Assembly: GCF_900005765.1 (NCBI RefSeq)
Contig: NC_041689.1
Span: 682,001 to 746,000 of the forward strand
Direction of reading: 5' to 3'
Source: Plasmodium relictum
Lineage: Eukaryota; Apicomplexa; Aconoidasida; Haemosporida; Plasmodiidae
DNA: 64,000 bases
A program made the position numbers and the translations under genes. The notes beneath the pieces were generated by a model. It did not search any database, had not been told where the DNA came from, and was given only the letters and a program-made list of their open reading frames with translations. This document shows, piece by piece, positions 24,418 through 36,647 of the stretch (position 1 is its first letter; each line of letters starts with the position of its first letter).

Positions 24418-26187
24418 ATGGAAAATGAAGGTATTTACGAAGAAAATGATAAAGTAAATAACCAGAAAAAAAATGGAATAAAAAGAGTTACTCGTAAATG
24501 TCTTGATCTAATTGATGTTAAATGTAGTCATTTAATAACTCTAATGAATAAAAATCATTCTAGTGAAGTTTTAACAAATTATCAATTTAGTGACGATGAA
24601 ATAAAGTTTTATTCAGATGAAAATTCTCCAAAAGATATTTACTGCCCTGAAAGTTCCTATACAAATGATGATTTTAAAAATTTGCTAGGATGGGTTCCTA
24701 GAAATTTAAGAATTGTTGAGCCTACTAGTACAGACTCTATTCCTTGTGCTTTTTTCTTATCTGATATTATGTCTTTAAAAAATGATAAAGTAATTTTATA
24801 TTTACACAAATTTAATGAAGACTTAGGTACAACTATTCCAACAGTGTATGCATTACATAAAAAATTAAATATGAATATAATTGCCATGGAATATTCTGGG
24901 TATGGCGTAAGTTTTGATAATTATGAGCAAAAACTAGTGTCTGTTGTTAATGATTCTTTTACTATTATAAAATTCATTGTAAATTTTTTGAAAATACCAT
25001 ATAATAATATATGTATTTTGTGTTATGAATTTTTAGCTAGTTGTGCTATAGAAGTGATTAATCGGCTTGAATATATGCACGAAAAAAAGATATCATTTGG
25101 AGGATTAATTATCATTAAACCCCAATTTTTAGAAATTATTAATATATCAGAATATAAGAAAGATGATATTACAGAAAGAAATAATATTTGTGATAATATT
25201 GTGACAAGTAATGGCTTAATTGATGAATACATTCATCAAAGCAAAGAAGAAGACGTGATAATAAATGAAGAGAGTACAAACGAACAAGATTCAAGTAATA
25301 AGTTGTTAAACGAAAAAAAAAGTAAAATGAATCTCAAAAAATCTTTCCAAACAAACTCTTATATGAAAAGAGAGAAAAAGATAAATAAAATGAACAATAG
25401 CAATGGAAATGAGGAGAAAATAAAGGGACACAATAAGCAAGAAGATATTCATAAAAAAAAAAAAAAATATATGGAAAAAATTAATTTAAATAAAAAAGGA
25501 AGTATTTTTAATAATAAAATAGTTTATAAAGATATTTTGAGCACAAATTATCATGCTTATAATGGCATAATTACGTGTGATATGTCTCTATTTTATAACA
25601 ACAGTGCCTATAAAATCACAGAAAATAATGATATTCCTTATTTATTAATGAAAAGAATATTAAAAGACACCTTTGATATAAATCATGTTAAAAGTTCTAT
25701 TAAATCAATCTCTTGTCCAATTTTAATTTTCCATCCTGAAAATTATTCATACAAAAATTCTTGTTCCCATATTTTGCTAAATAGTGCCAATCAATGTTTT
25801 AAAAAAGCTGCTTTTTCATTTGATTTTATGAATGAAGATTTTATCACAGCTTTTAAATGGTTTTTTTCTGAAAATTGTGATTCTCAAAAAAAAGAAAAAT
25901 TGTTTAAAAATTTATTATATTTATACATACATCCTAAATATGATAATTTTGAACATAATAAAAAGAATATAAACAATGATATAAATAATGATGCTAATAA
26001 TAGTATAAATAATGACCTTAACAAAAATTTTAGTTCTTTTAATAATAATTTAAATAAAAGTTCTAATAGTAATTTAAATAATAATTCTAATGATTATGAT
26101 GAAGATAACTATAATAATATCAGTACTATAAATATTCCTAATGAAATTTTCGTATGCCCAGAAATAAATGAAAATATTCACAATTAA
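24418..26187 (+). CDS. Alpha/beta-hydrolase-fold protein (ABHD17-like), probable pseudoenzyme
   Basis: Single exon. I start at the first ATG, 24418, giving 589 residues; upstream in-frame codons lack an ATG. Residues about 95-240 follow the ABHD17/FAM108 pattern: KVILYLHKFNEDLGTTIPTVYAL, MNIIAMEYSGYG and IPYNNICILCYEFLASCAIEV. They are followed by a Lys/Asn-rich insert (about 255-375), the last strand ISCPILIFHPEN (about 430-441) and an Asn-rich tail. Catalytic positions are missing. The oxyanion HG reads HK (130-131). The nucleophile elbow G-Q-S-x-G reads Y-E-F-L-A, with Phe205 where Ser should be. The strand that normally ends in the acidic residue reads FHPENYSY. ABHD17 enzymes remove palmitate from proteins; this protein probably does not. 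A binding or scaffold role is inference. Confidence 0.75.
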   Translation: MENEGIYEENDKVNNQKKNGIKRVTRKCLDLIDVKCSHLITLMNKNHSSEVLTNYQFSDDEIKFYSDENSPKDIYCPESSYTNDDFKNLLGWVPRNLRIVEPTSTDSIPCAFFLSDIMSLKNDKVILYLHKFNEDLGTTIPTVYALHKKLNMNIIAMEYSGYGVSFDNYEQKLVSVVNDSFTIIKFIVNFLKIPYNNICILCYEFLASCAIEVINRLEYMHEKKISFGGLIIIKPQFLEIINISEYKKDDITERNNICDNIVTSNGLIDEYIHQSKEEDVIINEESTNEQDSSNKLLNEKKSKMNLKKSFQTNSYMKREKKINKMNNSNGNEEKIKGHNKQEDIHKKKKKYMEKINLNKKGSIFNNKIVYKDILSTNYHAYNGIITCDMSLFYNNSAYKITENNDIPYLLMKRILKDTFDINHVKSSIKSISCPILIFHPENYSYKNSCSHILLNSANQCFKKAAFSFDFMNEDFITAFKWFFSENCDSQKKEKLFKNLLYLYIHPKYDNFEHNKKNINNDINNDANNSINNDLNKNFSSFNNNLNKSSNSNLNNNSNDYDEDNYNNISTINIPNEIFVCPEINENIHN

Positions 26188-27179
26188 GAAGGAGACAATT
26201 TTTTTTTTTTTTTGAATTAATATACCTATAAATTTATTATTTTTTTGAAATAGGTATTTACCATAATAGGAAATACAAATGTGAAAGAAAAATATATGAA
26301 TTTTTTCAATTTAAAAGAGAATTTATTTTTTATTTTAGTATTTTTTAATTTCTTTTTTTTTTTTTTTTTGTTTTTTTATTAATCATATATTATCTTTTTA
26401 ATTAATATATTACATATTTTCAAACATAATTCCAGTATTTTTAATTTTTATAGTTTATTTTTCCTTTTTTTTTAAAATATGAAAGGGGATAAGTTTTTAC
26501 AGTTTATCTTTATTGAGTACTTTTCACTTCTACATTTTTTGATGTTTTTTTGATAGATTTCATTTCAAACTATATTTTTTTTTATATAAATTTTTTAGTT
26601 GTATTTATTTATTCTAATTTAGATTTATGCTTAATTTTATTAATATATTTATATGTTGTTCTATTGATTATATATTTTACAGTGAATAAATGTTTAACTT
26701 TTTTTTTTTTGTTATAAAAAATGTTTTATTTTTTATTTAGTTTGTGCAATCATATTTTTAAGCTACTTTTTTTTTTCTTTCTCTATTTTAATACTTATTT
26801 AATAATTCTTTACTATCCTTTTCTTAATTTTATTTTATAAAAATTAGAAATAGAATATAAAAATATAAATTCTTTTATTAAATGTAAATGATTCTTTCAA
26901 AAAAAACATATTTTCATATTTTGATGTATATACACATTTTCCCAATTTAAAGAAATTTACCTTTTTAATTTTAAACTATCTTATAAAGTGTAAAATTAAA
27001 TTAATAAGAAATAAGAAAATAATAATTTCTGAAAATAAAGAACAAAATGATTTATTTAAAAAATTAATTGTAAAATTCTAATAATTTAGTTCATAATAAT
27101 TCATTTTTACTACTTGTATTATCTTAATTTTTTTTTTCTTTTTATAATATCATTAAAAATTTTATTTGTACAAATTAAA
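26188..27179. other. Intergenic between two plus-strand genes
   Basis: About 1 kb of AT-rich sequence with T runs of 10-18 nt. No coding sequence is supported. It should contain the promoter of the CPW-WPC gene. Confidence 0.65.
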
Positions 27180-29150
27180 ATGAAATATATGTCAATTATT
27201 TTTTTGTACTTTTTCTATTTTATTATTCAAAGGATTGATTGTTATAAAAAAGATCATTATAGTTTTCTTAATACTAAATCTAATAAAAATATTTCTAAGT
27301 AATAAAGAGAATTTTTTTTTTTTTTTATATTAATTATTTATATTCCCACAAAACATAAATTAAATTAATACTTTAGAGATTTAAATGAATTAAATAAGAT
27401 AAATGAAGAATTAGTTACAAATGAAAAAGAAGATGATGATGATGAAGATGAAGAATTAGAAAATTCAGATTTTGATGATTTAGCGCATAAAAGCCTTGAA
27501 AATGTATGTTGGCAAAATATTTTATATAAAATTAAGATGGGTATATGTATAAATATATGTATATTTTTTCTTTTTTAAAGGCTGAAGAACAGGCAACTAT
27601 TGATCTTGAAAATGCAGAAATAGAAAATCTTTTAGATAATGGTTTTTATTAATATATTTTTATTTTTATCATTTTTTACTATTATCTTATTTTATTTTAT
27701 TTTTTTTAAGAAATATTTAGAATAATTCAAGAAAGACTAAAAAAATTATGGTTCACTAATGATATAAGATATTATTTCAATCATTATTTTTAATTTAGTC
27801 GATAAATTTTATTATTTATTACACTTAACATCTTATATTATAATTACTATTATCTTCCTTTTTATTTATTTATTTTTTAATGTAATTAGGTATATTGGTA
27901 AATGTAGGAGAGATTACTCTAGTGTATGTCCTTTAGGTTATATAAAGAATGTTTAATGCAATTTGATATTTTTATTTAAAAAAAAAAAAAAAATTAGAAA
28001 TAGTTTTATATTTTTAAAATTAATGTATAGAGTTTGTGTATATTTTAATTTAAATTAAGTATTTTTATAATTAATTAAACATTGTTTGCATAATGTAGTT
28101 AAGATAAAACGGGATTTTTAAATATAAAATCCTTATATTCATGCACTTACAAAATTATTCTTTATATTATTTTCTTATAAGGATGGAGAATATCTACTTA
28201 TGATGAAAACCTTTGTATTCCACCTGATACATATGAGGGACTGTTAAAAAAAAAAAAATTAAAAAAAAAACTTTTAAATACTTCCAATGAAATTATGTAT
28301 TATATATATATATATTTTATTGCTACATAGATGTAGATCAATTGATTTTTCAAACAGCTCAAATACTGATAAAGAGCTTTTTGCTTGGAAATGCGAAGTT
28401 GAATGGCCATGTGTTAACTGTAAAAATTGATTACTATAATAAATAGAAAATCGAATTTTTTTTTTTTTTTTTTTGTTTATCAATAAATAATTTATAAATT
28501 ATTATTTCTTGAACTATTTTATAGATTCCTATCCTATAAAATACTATTTTATTTATTTTTTTTTTTCTTAAGCTCCTAAATTAAAAGTCATGGGCAAATG
28601 CCCACTAAGATGGACATCCGTCGGGAATAACCTATGTGTAGCACCTGAAGTAAAAATTAAAATTCTACCTTCCTATTTTTAAAGAAAAAAAAAAAATTTA
28701 CTCTGAATTATTAAATTATTTTATAAGAGAATTCATTCGTCAATTTTTTATTTAGAACTTTAAAATAAAATTTTGCTACATAAAATTTTTTTAAAAATTA
28801 TGATATAAAAAAAATACATTATTCTCAAAAAATTGTTTATTATTATTATTTTTTTTTTATAGGATTATGTTGGTAAATGCCCACCTGCTATAAATTTGTC
28901 AAATTATGATTATGAAATGAGAGTTAGATGGGCTAATGAATGTAAAATAAAAAAAATATATTTTAAATAATAAATAAAAAACTCCTTATAAAAATAATTA
29001 TATATTTATTTTTATATATAATTAGGTAATGTTGAGTGGATTTCTCAACCTAAAACAGAATATGCTATTACACATGAAAAAATTTTAAGATATTCTGGAG
29101 GCCCTATAGAAGAAAGTGGAAATGTTGTAAAAATTATTCATAAGAAATAA
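27180..29150 (+). CDS. CPW-WPC family protein
   Basis: Apicomplexan secreted family, known from zygote and ookinete stages. I deduce ten exons: 27180-27298, 27377-27503, 27581-27641, 27711-27750, 27890-27936, 28182-28242, 28331-28419, 28573-28649, 28863-28941 and 29026-29150 (825 nt, 274 residues). All have GT-AG borders and matching phases. The N-terminal MKYMSIIFLYFFYFIIQRIDC is a signal peptide. A Glu/Asp-rich spacer follows (residues about 50-90). Domain 1 contains CRRDYSSVCPLGW, LCIPPDTYEG, CRSIDF and WKCEVEWPC. Domain 2 contains GKCPLRW, LCVAPEDYVGKCPPAI and WANECNVEWIS, so the terminal P-C of the second WPC is replaced by I-S. A short Lys-rich tail ends the protein. Exon 3-5 borders (40- and 47-nt exons) are the least certain. 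Family call is firm. Confidence 0.88.
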
Positions 29151-29422
29151 TTTTATTTATTATTTTTTTTTTTTAAACAATGCTACGAATAATTTTCTGT
29201 TTCTTTAATGCAAATTTTTGTATAAAGTAATTATTGGAATTATATTTTTTAAAAATGCAAAAATTTATTAAAAACACATCAATTTTATTTTGTAAATTTT
29301 TTTTTTATTTTATTTTTTTTTTATGTCTTGCTTAAAAGAAAAAAAAAAAAAAAAAAAGTGATATTTGCAAATAAAGAAATGAAATTTTCTCAAATGAATA
29401 TTAGAATTATATATATATAAAA

Positions 29423-30549
29423 TTATTTTTTATAGTGATTTTCTGAACCTTTCCGATTCTCTTTTTTTCTCATTTTTAATTTTTTAATGTTATTTTTAAT
29501 TTCTGCTTTTATTTCTTCTGTATTAAAATTTAAAGGATTCTCTAAATCATTTTCAAAACCTGGGATACATCCATTTTCACATTTACAATTGCCACCTAAG
29601 TATGTTGGTATATCCTAAAGAAATATAAATTTAGAGTATATATATATATGTTTTTAAAAGAATATAATTTTTTTTATTTGAATTTACATCTTTATGAACA
29701 AGTAGAGAAAACCAATCACAATCGGCTGGTTCTTTACTTGGAACAACTTTGGGAATTTCTAATTTATTTAATGTTCTTTTACTTATACCAAATGCCTTTA
29801 ATGTTTCAATAGTTATTCTAATATATGATGGAGCATTTATTAAATACTAAGAAAAAAAAAAAAATTACATATAATATATATATATAATGTTAGAGAAAGA
29901 ATGTTATAGATATAAGTACTGTTTTTCCAACTAATTGAGGATGTAGAAATTCAGACAGTTTTGAAGTATTTGCAAAAACTCTTAAAAATCTTCTATCAAA
30001 TTTTTTAAGCATAAATCCCTTTAAATCAATAAAACGAAAAGTTCTACATAGCATATTATTTCTTTTAGTTTGTTCGTTACATACTATGAATTCATGCTCA
30101 TTTGAGTAAACAATATAATCTATAAGAATATTTTCAGGTACATTATCTAATAATAAAGTAAAATTACATAATTTTAATCTTGCTATTACAACAGGTTGCT
30201 TATCTATAGTTGACTTGTGTTCACATGCTGCTAATGCTTTTTTAATGAAAGAATAATATGGTTTTACTCTATCTGGAAGTACTAAATCATCATCTCCTGA
30301 ATATATTTCTCTATTTTTTAATAATGGATAAACATTTTTTTTCCTCCACATAACAGCTTTTTCAATTGAATTTACTGCTTCTTCTAACTTATCACCATAT
30401 GAAAGAATATATCTAATTAAAATCACATCTTCTATACTATCTTTTATATTTTTTATTTTCATTAACCTTTTTACAGTTTTTAATTGGTCTTCATAGTTTT
30501 TCAGTAACACATCTAAATTAGATGATAATGTTCCTGGTGAAGTACTCAT
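29423..30549 (-). CDS. CRAL-TRIO (Sec14-like) domain protein
   Basis: Three exons: 30549..29920 (210 codons), 29846..29688 and 29614..29423, all phase 0 with GT-AG borders; 326 residues. An N-terminal helical CRAL-TRIO-N-like segment (about 10-75; ...ILIRYILSYGDKLEEAVNSIEKAVMWRKKN) is followed by the lipid-binding domain (about 105-285). That domain includes FRFIDLKGFMLKKFDRRFLRVFA, the exon-junction block LVGKTYLINAPSYIRI, and the family-typical end IPTYLGGNCKCENGCIPG. A Lys-rich tail (about 295-326) follows. Sec14-type proteins move phosphatidylinositol or other hydrophobic ligands between membranes; which ligand applies here cannot be read from sequence. Its 3' end faces that of the CPW-WPC gene only about 270 nt away. 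Confidence 0.88.
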
Positions 30550-32072
30550 ATTCCTCTTTTTTTATTTTTTCCTCTTTTCTCTTTTCTTTTTTTCTTCTTT
30601 TTTAATTATACTTGTTAATAATATTTTTTATATTAATAATAATTAAAATAATATTTCTCATTAAATATATATATATGTATATACATATTAACAACTATTT
30701 TTAAAAACTTATTAAAAGTATTATTTCCGAATATTCACTAATGATTCTTTTGCAAATTATATATTTGTAAATTTCTCATAATTTACAAATATTATACTAG
30801 AAATTATATGTAATGCATAATTGTTATATATTTTATTATTGTCATATATTCATTTACTTTTTTTTTTTTTTTATAATTAATGCTATAAAAAAAAATTTAC
30901 GCTTTATTCAATATCTTTTCATTATCATAACTATTTACATAAAACTTAAAATGTTTATAAATTTTTTCAGTAAACTTTTTTCCTTATTCTAATTTTATCT
31001 TTTATTTATAAAATAATATTTTTGCTCTTTCTTAATACACACGTTTAATTTAAATTACAAAAAAAAAAAAAAAAAAAGAAAAGAAAAACTAAAAATTCAA
31101 TTATCAAATTGCTACAAATAATAAATATACTTAAAATATATATTTAAGCAAATATTAAAGAATAAAAAATGCAATTTTTTGTTATACGATAAAATGTTAT
31201 ATGCAAGGTAAATAATTATTATTCAAAATAGAAACATAAAAAATAAAATTAGACAAACGAAACTTCAGTAATACATATACAAGTCATTCCCTTATTTAAA
31301 AATTCTATTTACATTTAAAAAAATGTATTTTTATAACATACTAAAAAAAAATATATATACTATTAAAGAAAAAAAAAAAAAAAAATTTGAAAGATCATAC
31401 TTTAATTTGTTAAGAGTTTTTCAATTTATATGACCTCAAATATAATAATAGAACAAAAATAGAAAAATTATATATTGTAATGATTACAATAATTTAGAAC
31501 TTATTTATTACTTTTTAACTATTTAATAAATGCTAATGTGTTTATTTTATATGCATAATATTAAATAATTTGTTTAATAAAACAACAGTAACGTGATAAT
31601 ATCAACAAAAAAATCAATTAAATATATTTATAAATTTAAATATTTTGTGTAGTAAAAAGAAAAAAAAAAATATACATATAAATAAATAAACATATATAAT
31701 TTTCTTGGAAACAAAAAATTTTAATCAAATTTAAAAGCAAATGAAATATATCAATAATATTTCTTTTTATCCTTATATAAATAATTAAAAATACATTTTA
31801 ATAAATTTGTACATATATTCAGTGAATTTTTTTTTTTTAATTTCCATTTATTTTACTATTTGTATACACTTTTTTTCAGTAAAATATTCTAATACTCATC
31901 ATGAATTTTCATTTTCCTTCAATTTTTTTTATGTTTTTAAGAAAAAAATGCTGACATAAATATAAATAGAAATGTATAAATTATGATTATATTGGAGATA
32001 TAGTTTTTTAAATGTCATATGCAAAATATTTTATTTTTTAATATAAAAATAAAAACTGAAGTTTTTTGTTTT

Positions 32073-32113
<41 letters not shown>

Positions 32114-32601
32114 ATATGTACACATAAATATTTATATAATAAAGTTCTTGTAAAATCATTTAATTACATAATTTAATTAAAAAGAAATACATGCAAAAAA
32201 AATATAATTAAATATTCCTAAGTTGGAAAGAGAAAAAAACAATTTCATACATATTTATGTAGATAAACTTTTTCTCATATATTATGAATAAACATTTTAA
32301 TATTTCACATTTTTCTTTTTTTTTTTTAATGAATATTATTATTATTTAATTTATTATTTTAATATTCTAAAAAGAAAAAATATATAAATTTTTATTTTTT
32401 GCGTAATGTTACATTTCTACTTCATTTTATTTTTTATTTTATTTTATATTATTTTTATTTTTGTTTTTTTCATCCTTTTAATTATATAATACCAAAAGAA
32501 TTATATATATATTTTTTTTTAATTATGACTCATTAAAATTATTATGAATTAAATCTTTTTTTATTTCCGATACTATAAAAAAAAAAAAATTAAATTAGTA
32601 A
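30550..32601. other. Divergent intergenic region (CRAL-TRIO / cullin)
   Basis: About 2 kb of AT-rich sequence between divergent genes, likely holding both promoters. It has A18-19 and other homopolymers and an (AT)n tract at 32079-32110. No coding or RNA feature could be supported. Confidence 0.65.
32079..32110. repeat. (AT)n microsatellite
   Basis: AT dinucleotide run of about 32 nt in the divergent intergenic region. Confidence 0.9.
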
Positions 32602-35600
32602 ATGGATCCTAATGCTTGCAGAAATTTTCCAGTTTTTTATATTAAAAATAAAGGTAAAAAAGGAAAATAAAATAATATGAAATAAAAAATGATTAAAAAA
32701 ATATTTAAAAAAAATGTATGTTTTAATAGATTTAATAAATCAATTCATTCATTTTTTTTAAAATGAATATATTTATATATAATATTTTTTTATATATGTC
32801 AGAATTTTCAAAATGTATATATTTACATATAATATATTTTTCTACTATATATTTATGTTTGTGCTTATATTTATAGAATCAGTAACTATAGATAATGATG
32901 TTTTATCATTGAGCATAAAAAGATTTGAAGAATATATTAATACATGTTTTAGTTGTTTGCCCTATAATGAATTAAAATCTGATAATGATAGCAAATTTTT
33001 GATTGAAAATTTTTGTGAATTTTTTGTTTTTTACAACTGTGATACAATAATATGTTCAATAATTGAAAAAAATTGTACAATTAAAACAGTTGATTTTTTT
33101 GAAAAACTAGAAGTTAAAATAAATAATAATGAATTCAAAAATGGAGAAGATTTTTTAAAATTTTTTACATGTATATGGGATAATTTTACTTCAGTTATAA
33201 TTCATATATCAGATGTATTAAAATCGTTTAGTTCTTATAATAAAATTACATGTTCAAATTTTTATTCTCCTTCTTATATATTTAATGAGTTATGGAGAAA
33301 ATATACCAACGATTTTGTTAATATAAAAAATTATATGATTGCTAGTGTATGTGAATATTTAAAATGGGATAAAATATATTGCGAACAAAATTTTTATGAA
33401 TATATATGCATGAATATATACGATAATTCTGCAGATATTAATAGAAATATAGATAACATTATTGATAATAGTCATATAAATAAGAGAAAAAATTGCAGTA
33501 ATTTGTTAAAAAATGAAGAAAATAAAATAAGAGAGAATGATCAAAATAATTTAGAACAAAAAGAACGTGAAGTAAGTAATAGTTGTAGCTTCTATTCAGA
33601 ACCCATTAAAAAAGAGAATAATACAACTAATAAAATTAACATTAAAAATAATAATGACATAGATAATATGAAAAATAAAAAGGTTTTAAAAATAAATGAT
33701 AAGCTATTATCTATGAGCTTAAAGATTATAGATATATTAGGTTTATATGAAGAATTTGAAAAAGCATACACAAATGAAACATATATGTACTATAAAGAAA
33801 AAATAGAATACAATTGTAAGCATAAATTAAAAACAGCAGATGGTAAGGATGATGATAATTATGATTTGCCAATTGAAATAGAAAATTACTTATGTCATGA
33901 ACAAATGAGGAGCCATAAATTTTTAAAAGAAGAAACTGAAATTTCTATTTTAAAAATGTTAAAAGATCTTTTAATTGTTGAGCATAAAGATATTTTATTT
34001 AGGGATTCATATATAAAGTATTGTATTATTTTTGAAAAATATGATCCACTAAGAATATTATATTTATTTTCTATAAATTTGAATACATCTGATGAATTTT
34101 GTAATTTATTTTTTAATTCAGTAGAAGCGTTGGGTGTAGAACTTATTAACGATTTAATTAGTAAAAGAAATAATATAAATTTATTAAATGAATCAATTAT
34201 TGATCTGATAAATTTTAAATTAAATATTGACAGAATTATTATCATGCCATTCAGATATTCTACAATTTTCATGAAGAAATGGAAGGAAGTATTTGAACAT
34301 TTTTTAAATAAAGGTATGTATGCTGAAAATTACATTCCTGTTATACTTAGTATATATTTAAATAATTTATTAATGATGTATAATGCATGTATAAAAAAAC
34401 TTCGAAAATATTATTTATTAAACAAAAAACTAATGAATGAAAAAAATATTAAAGATGATATAATCTTTGAAAAAAAATGGAATAGATACTACAATGGCGA
34501 AGTAACTGATAATGATGGTCATTACACAATTACCACGGATAGTGATAACTTATTTGCAATAAAAAAATATTTAAAAAAAAGAAAAAAGAAAAGAAGTGTT
34601 TTTGATTTAAATATTAATAATAGTAATCTTGATGAAATAGATCAGTATTTATTCAAAATAGAAAAATTATTTAAAAAATATCATGAAATTGGGAAAAATA
34701 TTATGAATATAATAACAATTATTCTTAGTCTTTTTAGATATATAAGTGATAAAGAAAAATTTGAAAAATATTATAGAACTTTTATGTGTAAACGATTAAT
34801 AAATGATTCAAATTTTAATATTATTTTAGATATTAAAGTTTTTAAAACATTAAAAAAAGAATGTGGTGCTCAATTTACTAAAAAAATTGAAATAATTTTA
34901 AGGGATATGAAATTTACATCAAAAGCTATGCTTAAATTTTATCAAGATTTACCAGATAATTCAATACAATTATTAAAAAGAAAAAGGTATTCTGTAAATA
35001 TTATTTTTAATGAATCATGGGAATATGAAAACATAGAAAACAATATTATTTATCCACAGATGATAAAATTATGCAATGATTTTTTTTTTGAATTTTATAG
35101 AAAGTGCAACAAAGCAAAAAACATTCAATTTTTACCTTCTTTAGGTTTATGCACCTTAAAAGTAAACTTTGGAAAAATAAAAAAAAAATACATGAATCTT
35201 CAAGATAATATAAATAATTTTGATAAAAATGACAACACACATGATAAGAATTTCTGCGATAGCAATTTAAAATCTAATAGTATCACCAATTATAAGAAGA
35301 AAAAAAAATTTCAATTTACAGTGACTATATTACAGGCTATTGTTTTATTATTATTTAATGAAAAATATGAATACAATATAGATGAAATAAAAAATTTAAC
35401 TGGGATTCCAAATGAAAATATAATACGTTACTTAAAACCTCTATACAGCTTAGAAGAAACAAATATTTTAATATATGACGAAATAAATCAAACTTTTAAA
35501 TTAAATTTTTCATTTCGATCAAACAAAAAATACTTAATAGTTAATTATTCAGATATAATTTATAAAGATCATTCAGTTATTCCTGCTTTAACGCAGGAGG

Positions 35601-35812
35601 ATAATGAATTAGAAGACAAAAGTTTACATATTGATGCAGCTATTGTTAAATATTTGAAAACTAATGGAAAGTCATCAGAAAGAAAAATATGCACTTTTGT
35701 TAAAGAAAAGATGAATATAAGCTCAAATGAACAAATTAAAAATAGAATAACTTCTTTATTAAATAGAGAATTTATATTTTTTAAAAATAATGCATATTAC
35801 TATGAAGTTTAA
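32602..35812 (+). CDS. Cullin-like protein (E3 ubiquitin ligase scaffold)
   Basis: Two exons: 32602-32653 (17 codons + 1 nt) and 32877-35812, 995 residues; typical cullins are 750-800. Exon 1 starts MDPNACRNFPVFYIKNK. Cullin-repeat helices fill about 18-600, interrupted by an Asn/Lys-rich insert (about 215-290). The cullin homology domain follows (about 600-870), with SDKEKFEKYYRTFMCKRLI, LKKECGAQFTKKIEIILRDMK and LQAIVLLLFNEKYEYNIDEI. A C-terminal winged helix contains HIDAAIVKYLKTNGKSS. Lys945 aligns with the cullin neddylation Lys (I-V-x-x-x-K), so NEDD8 control looks preserved. It should recruit RBX1-E2 through the homology domain. The adaptor (Skp1, BTB or DDB1 type) cannot be assigned by eye. 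The gene shares a divergent intergenic region with the CRAL-TRIO gene. Confidence 0.9.
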
Positions 35813-36436
35813 AAAGGAATATTTAGTAATTTATATTTATTTCCGTATTATAGTAAAATTTATTACATTTTTTTTTCAAATATTTATTTTTTTATATTTT
35901 ATTTTGTTTTATTTCATTTTATTATATTTTATATCATTTTTATTTTTGGAAAATTATAGTTTTTTTTTGTTTTTTTCCTCTTTTTTTTCAAATAATAATT
36001 TTTTTTTTTTAATTTAAAATATATTCAGTACTTTATAATATATACACATATATTTAATAAAAATGAATAGTAATTATAACATTAATAATAGCATTTTAAA
36101 TGAATATTATATCAAGTTTAATTTTTTCGAAATTAGAAAATTTTTAAATATATTTTTAATTTCATAGAATAATACTTTAAATGAAATTTTTAAACATATA
36201 ATGAAAATCGTTAATGTATATTGAACTTAAACTTTAAAATATTTCATATATACAAATGATTTATAATTCTTATAGATTTTAAAAAAGACATAATAAAAAA
36301 TAAAAAAAAATGATAACATTTATAGTTACACCATAACACCATGGAAGTATATTATTGCATTTGTAAAATCATTTCATGCAAAATAAAAACTAAGAATATA
36401 CAAAAAAAAAAAAAAAGAGGGAATTAAATGCAATAA

Positions 36437-36504
<68 letters not shown>

Positions 36505-36647
36505 TTATTTATCTTAAAATTTTTTATTTTTAAAAATTAAATAATTATATAAATGTTTCAAAAAGCAAAATAAAAAAAAAATATATATATTTATATAAAG
36601 GATGATCTATATTGATGTATATTTTTTTGTTTTAGAAAAAAAAACTT
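35813..36647. other. Convergent intergenic region (cullin / SET1)
   Basis: About 0.8 kb between the 3' ends of cullin (+) and SET1 (-). It contains T-rich sequence after the cullin stop and the 60-nt (AT)n tract at 36441-36500. No gene is seen. Confidence 0.65.
36441..36500. repeat. (AT)n microsatellite
   Basis: Perfect AT dinucleotide run of about 60 nt, the longest in the window, about 150 nt downstream of the SET1 stop codon. Confidence 0.95.
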
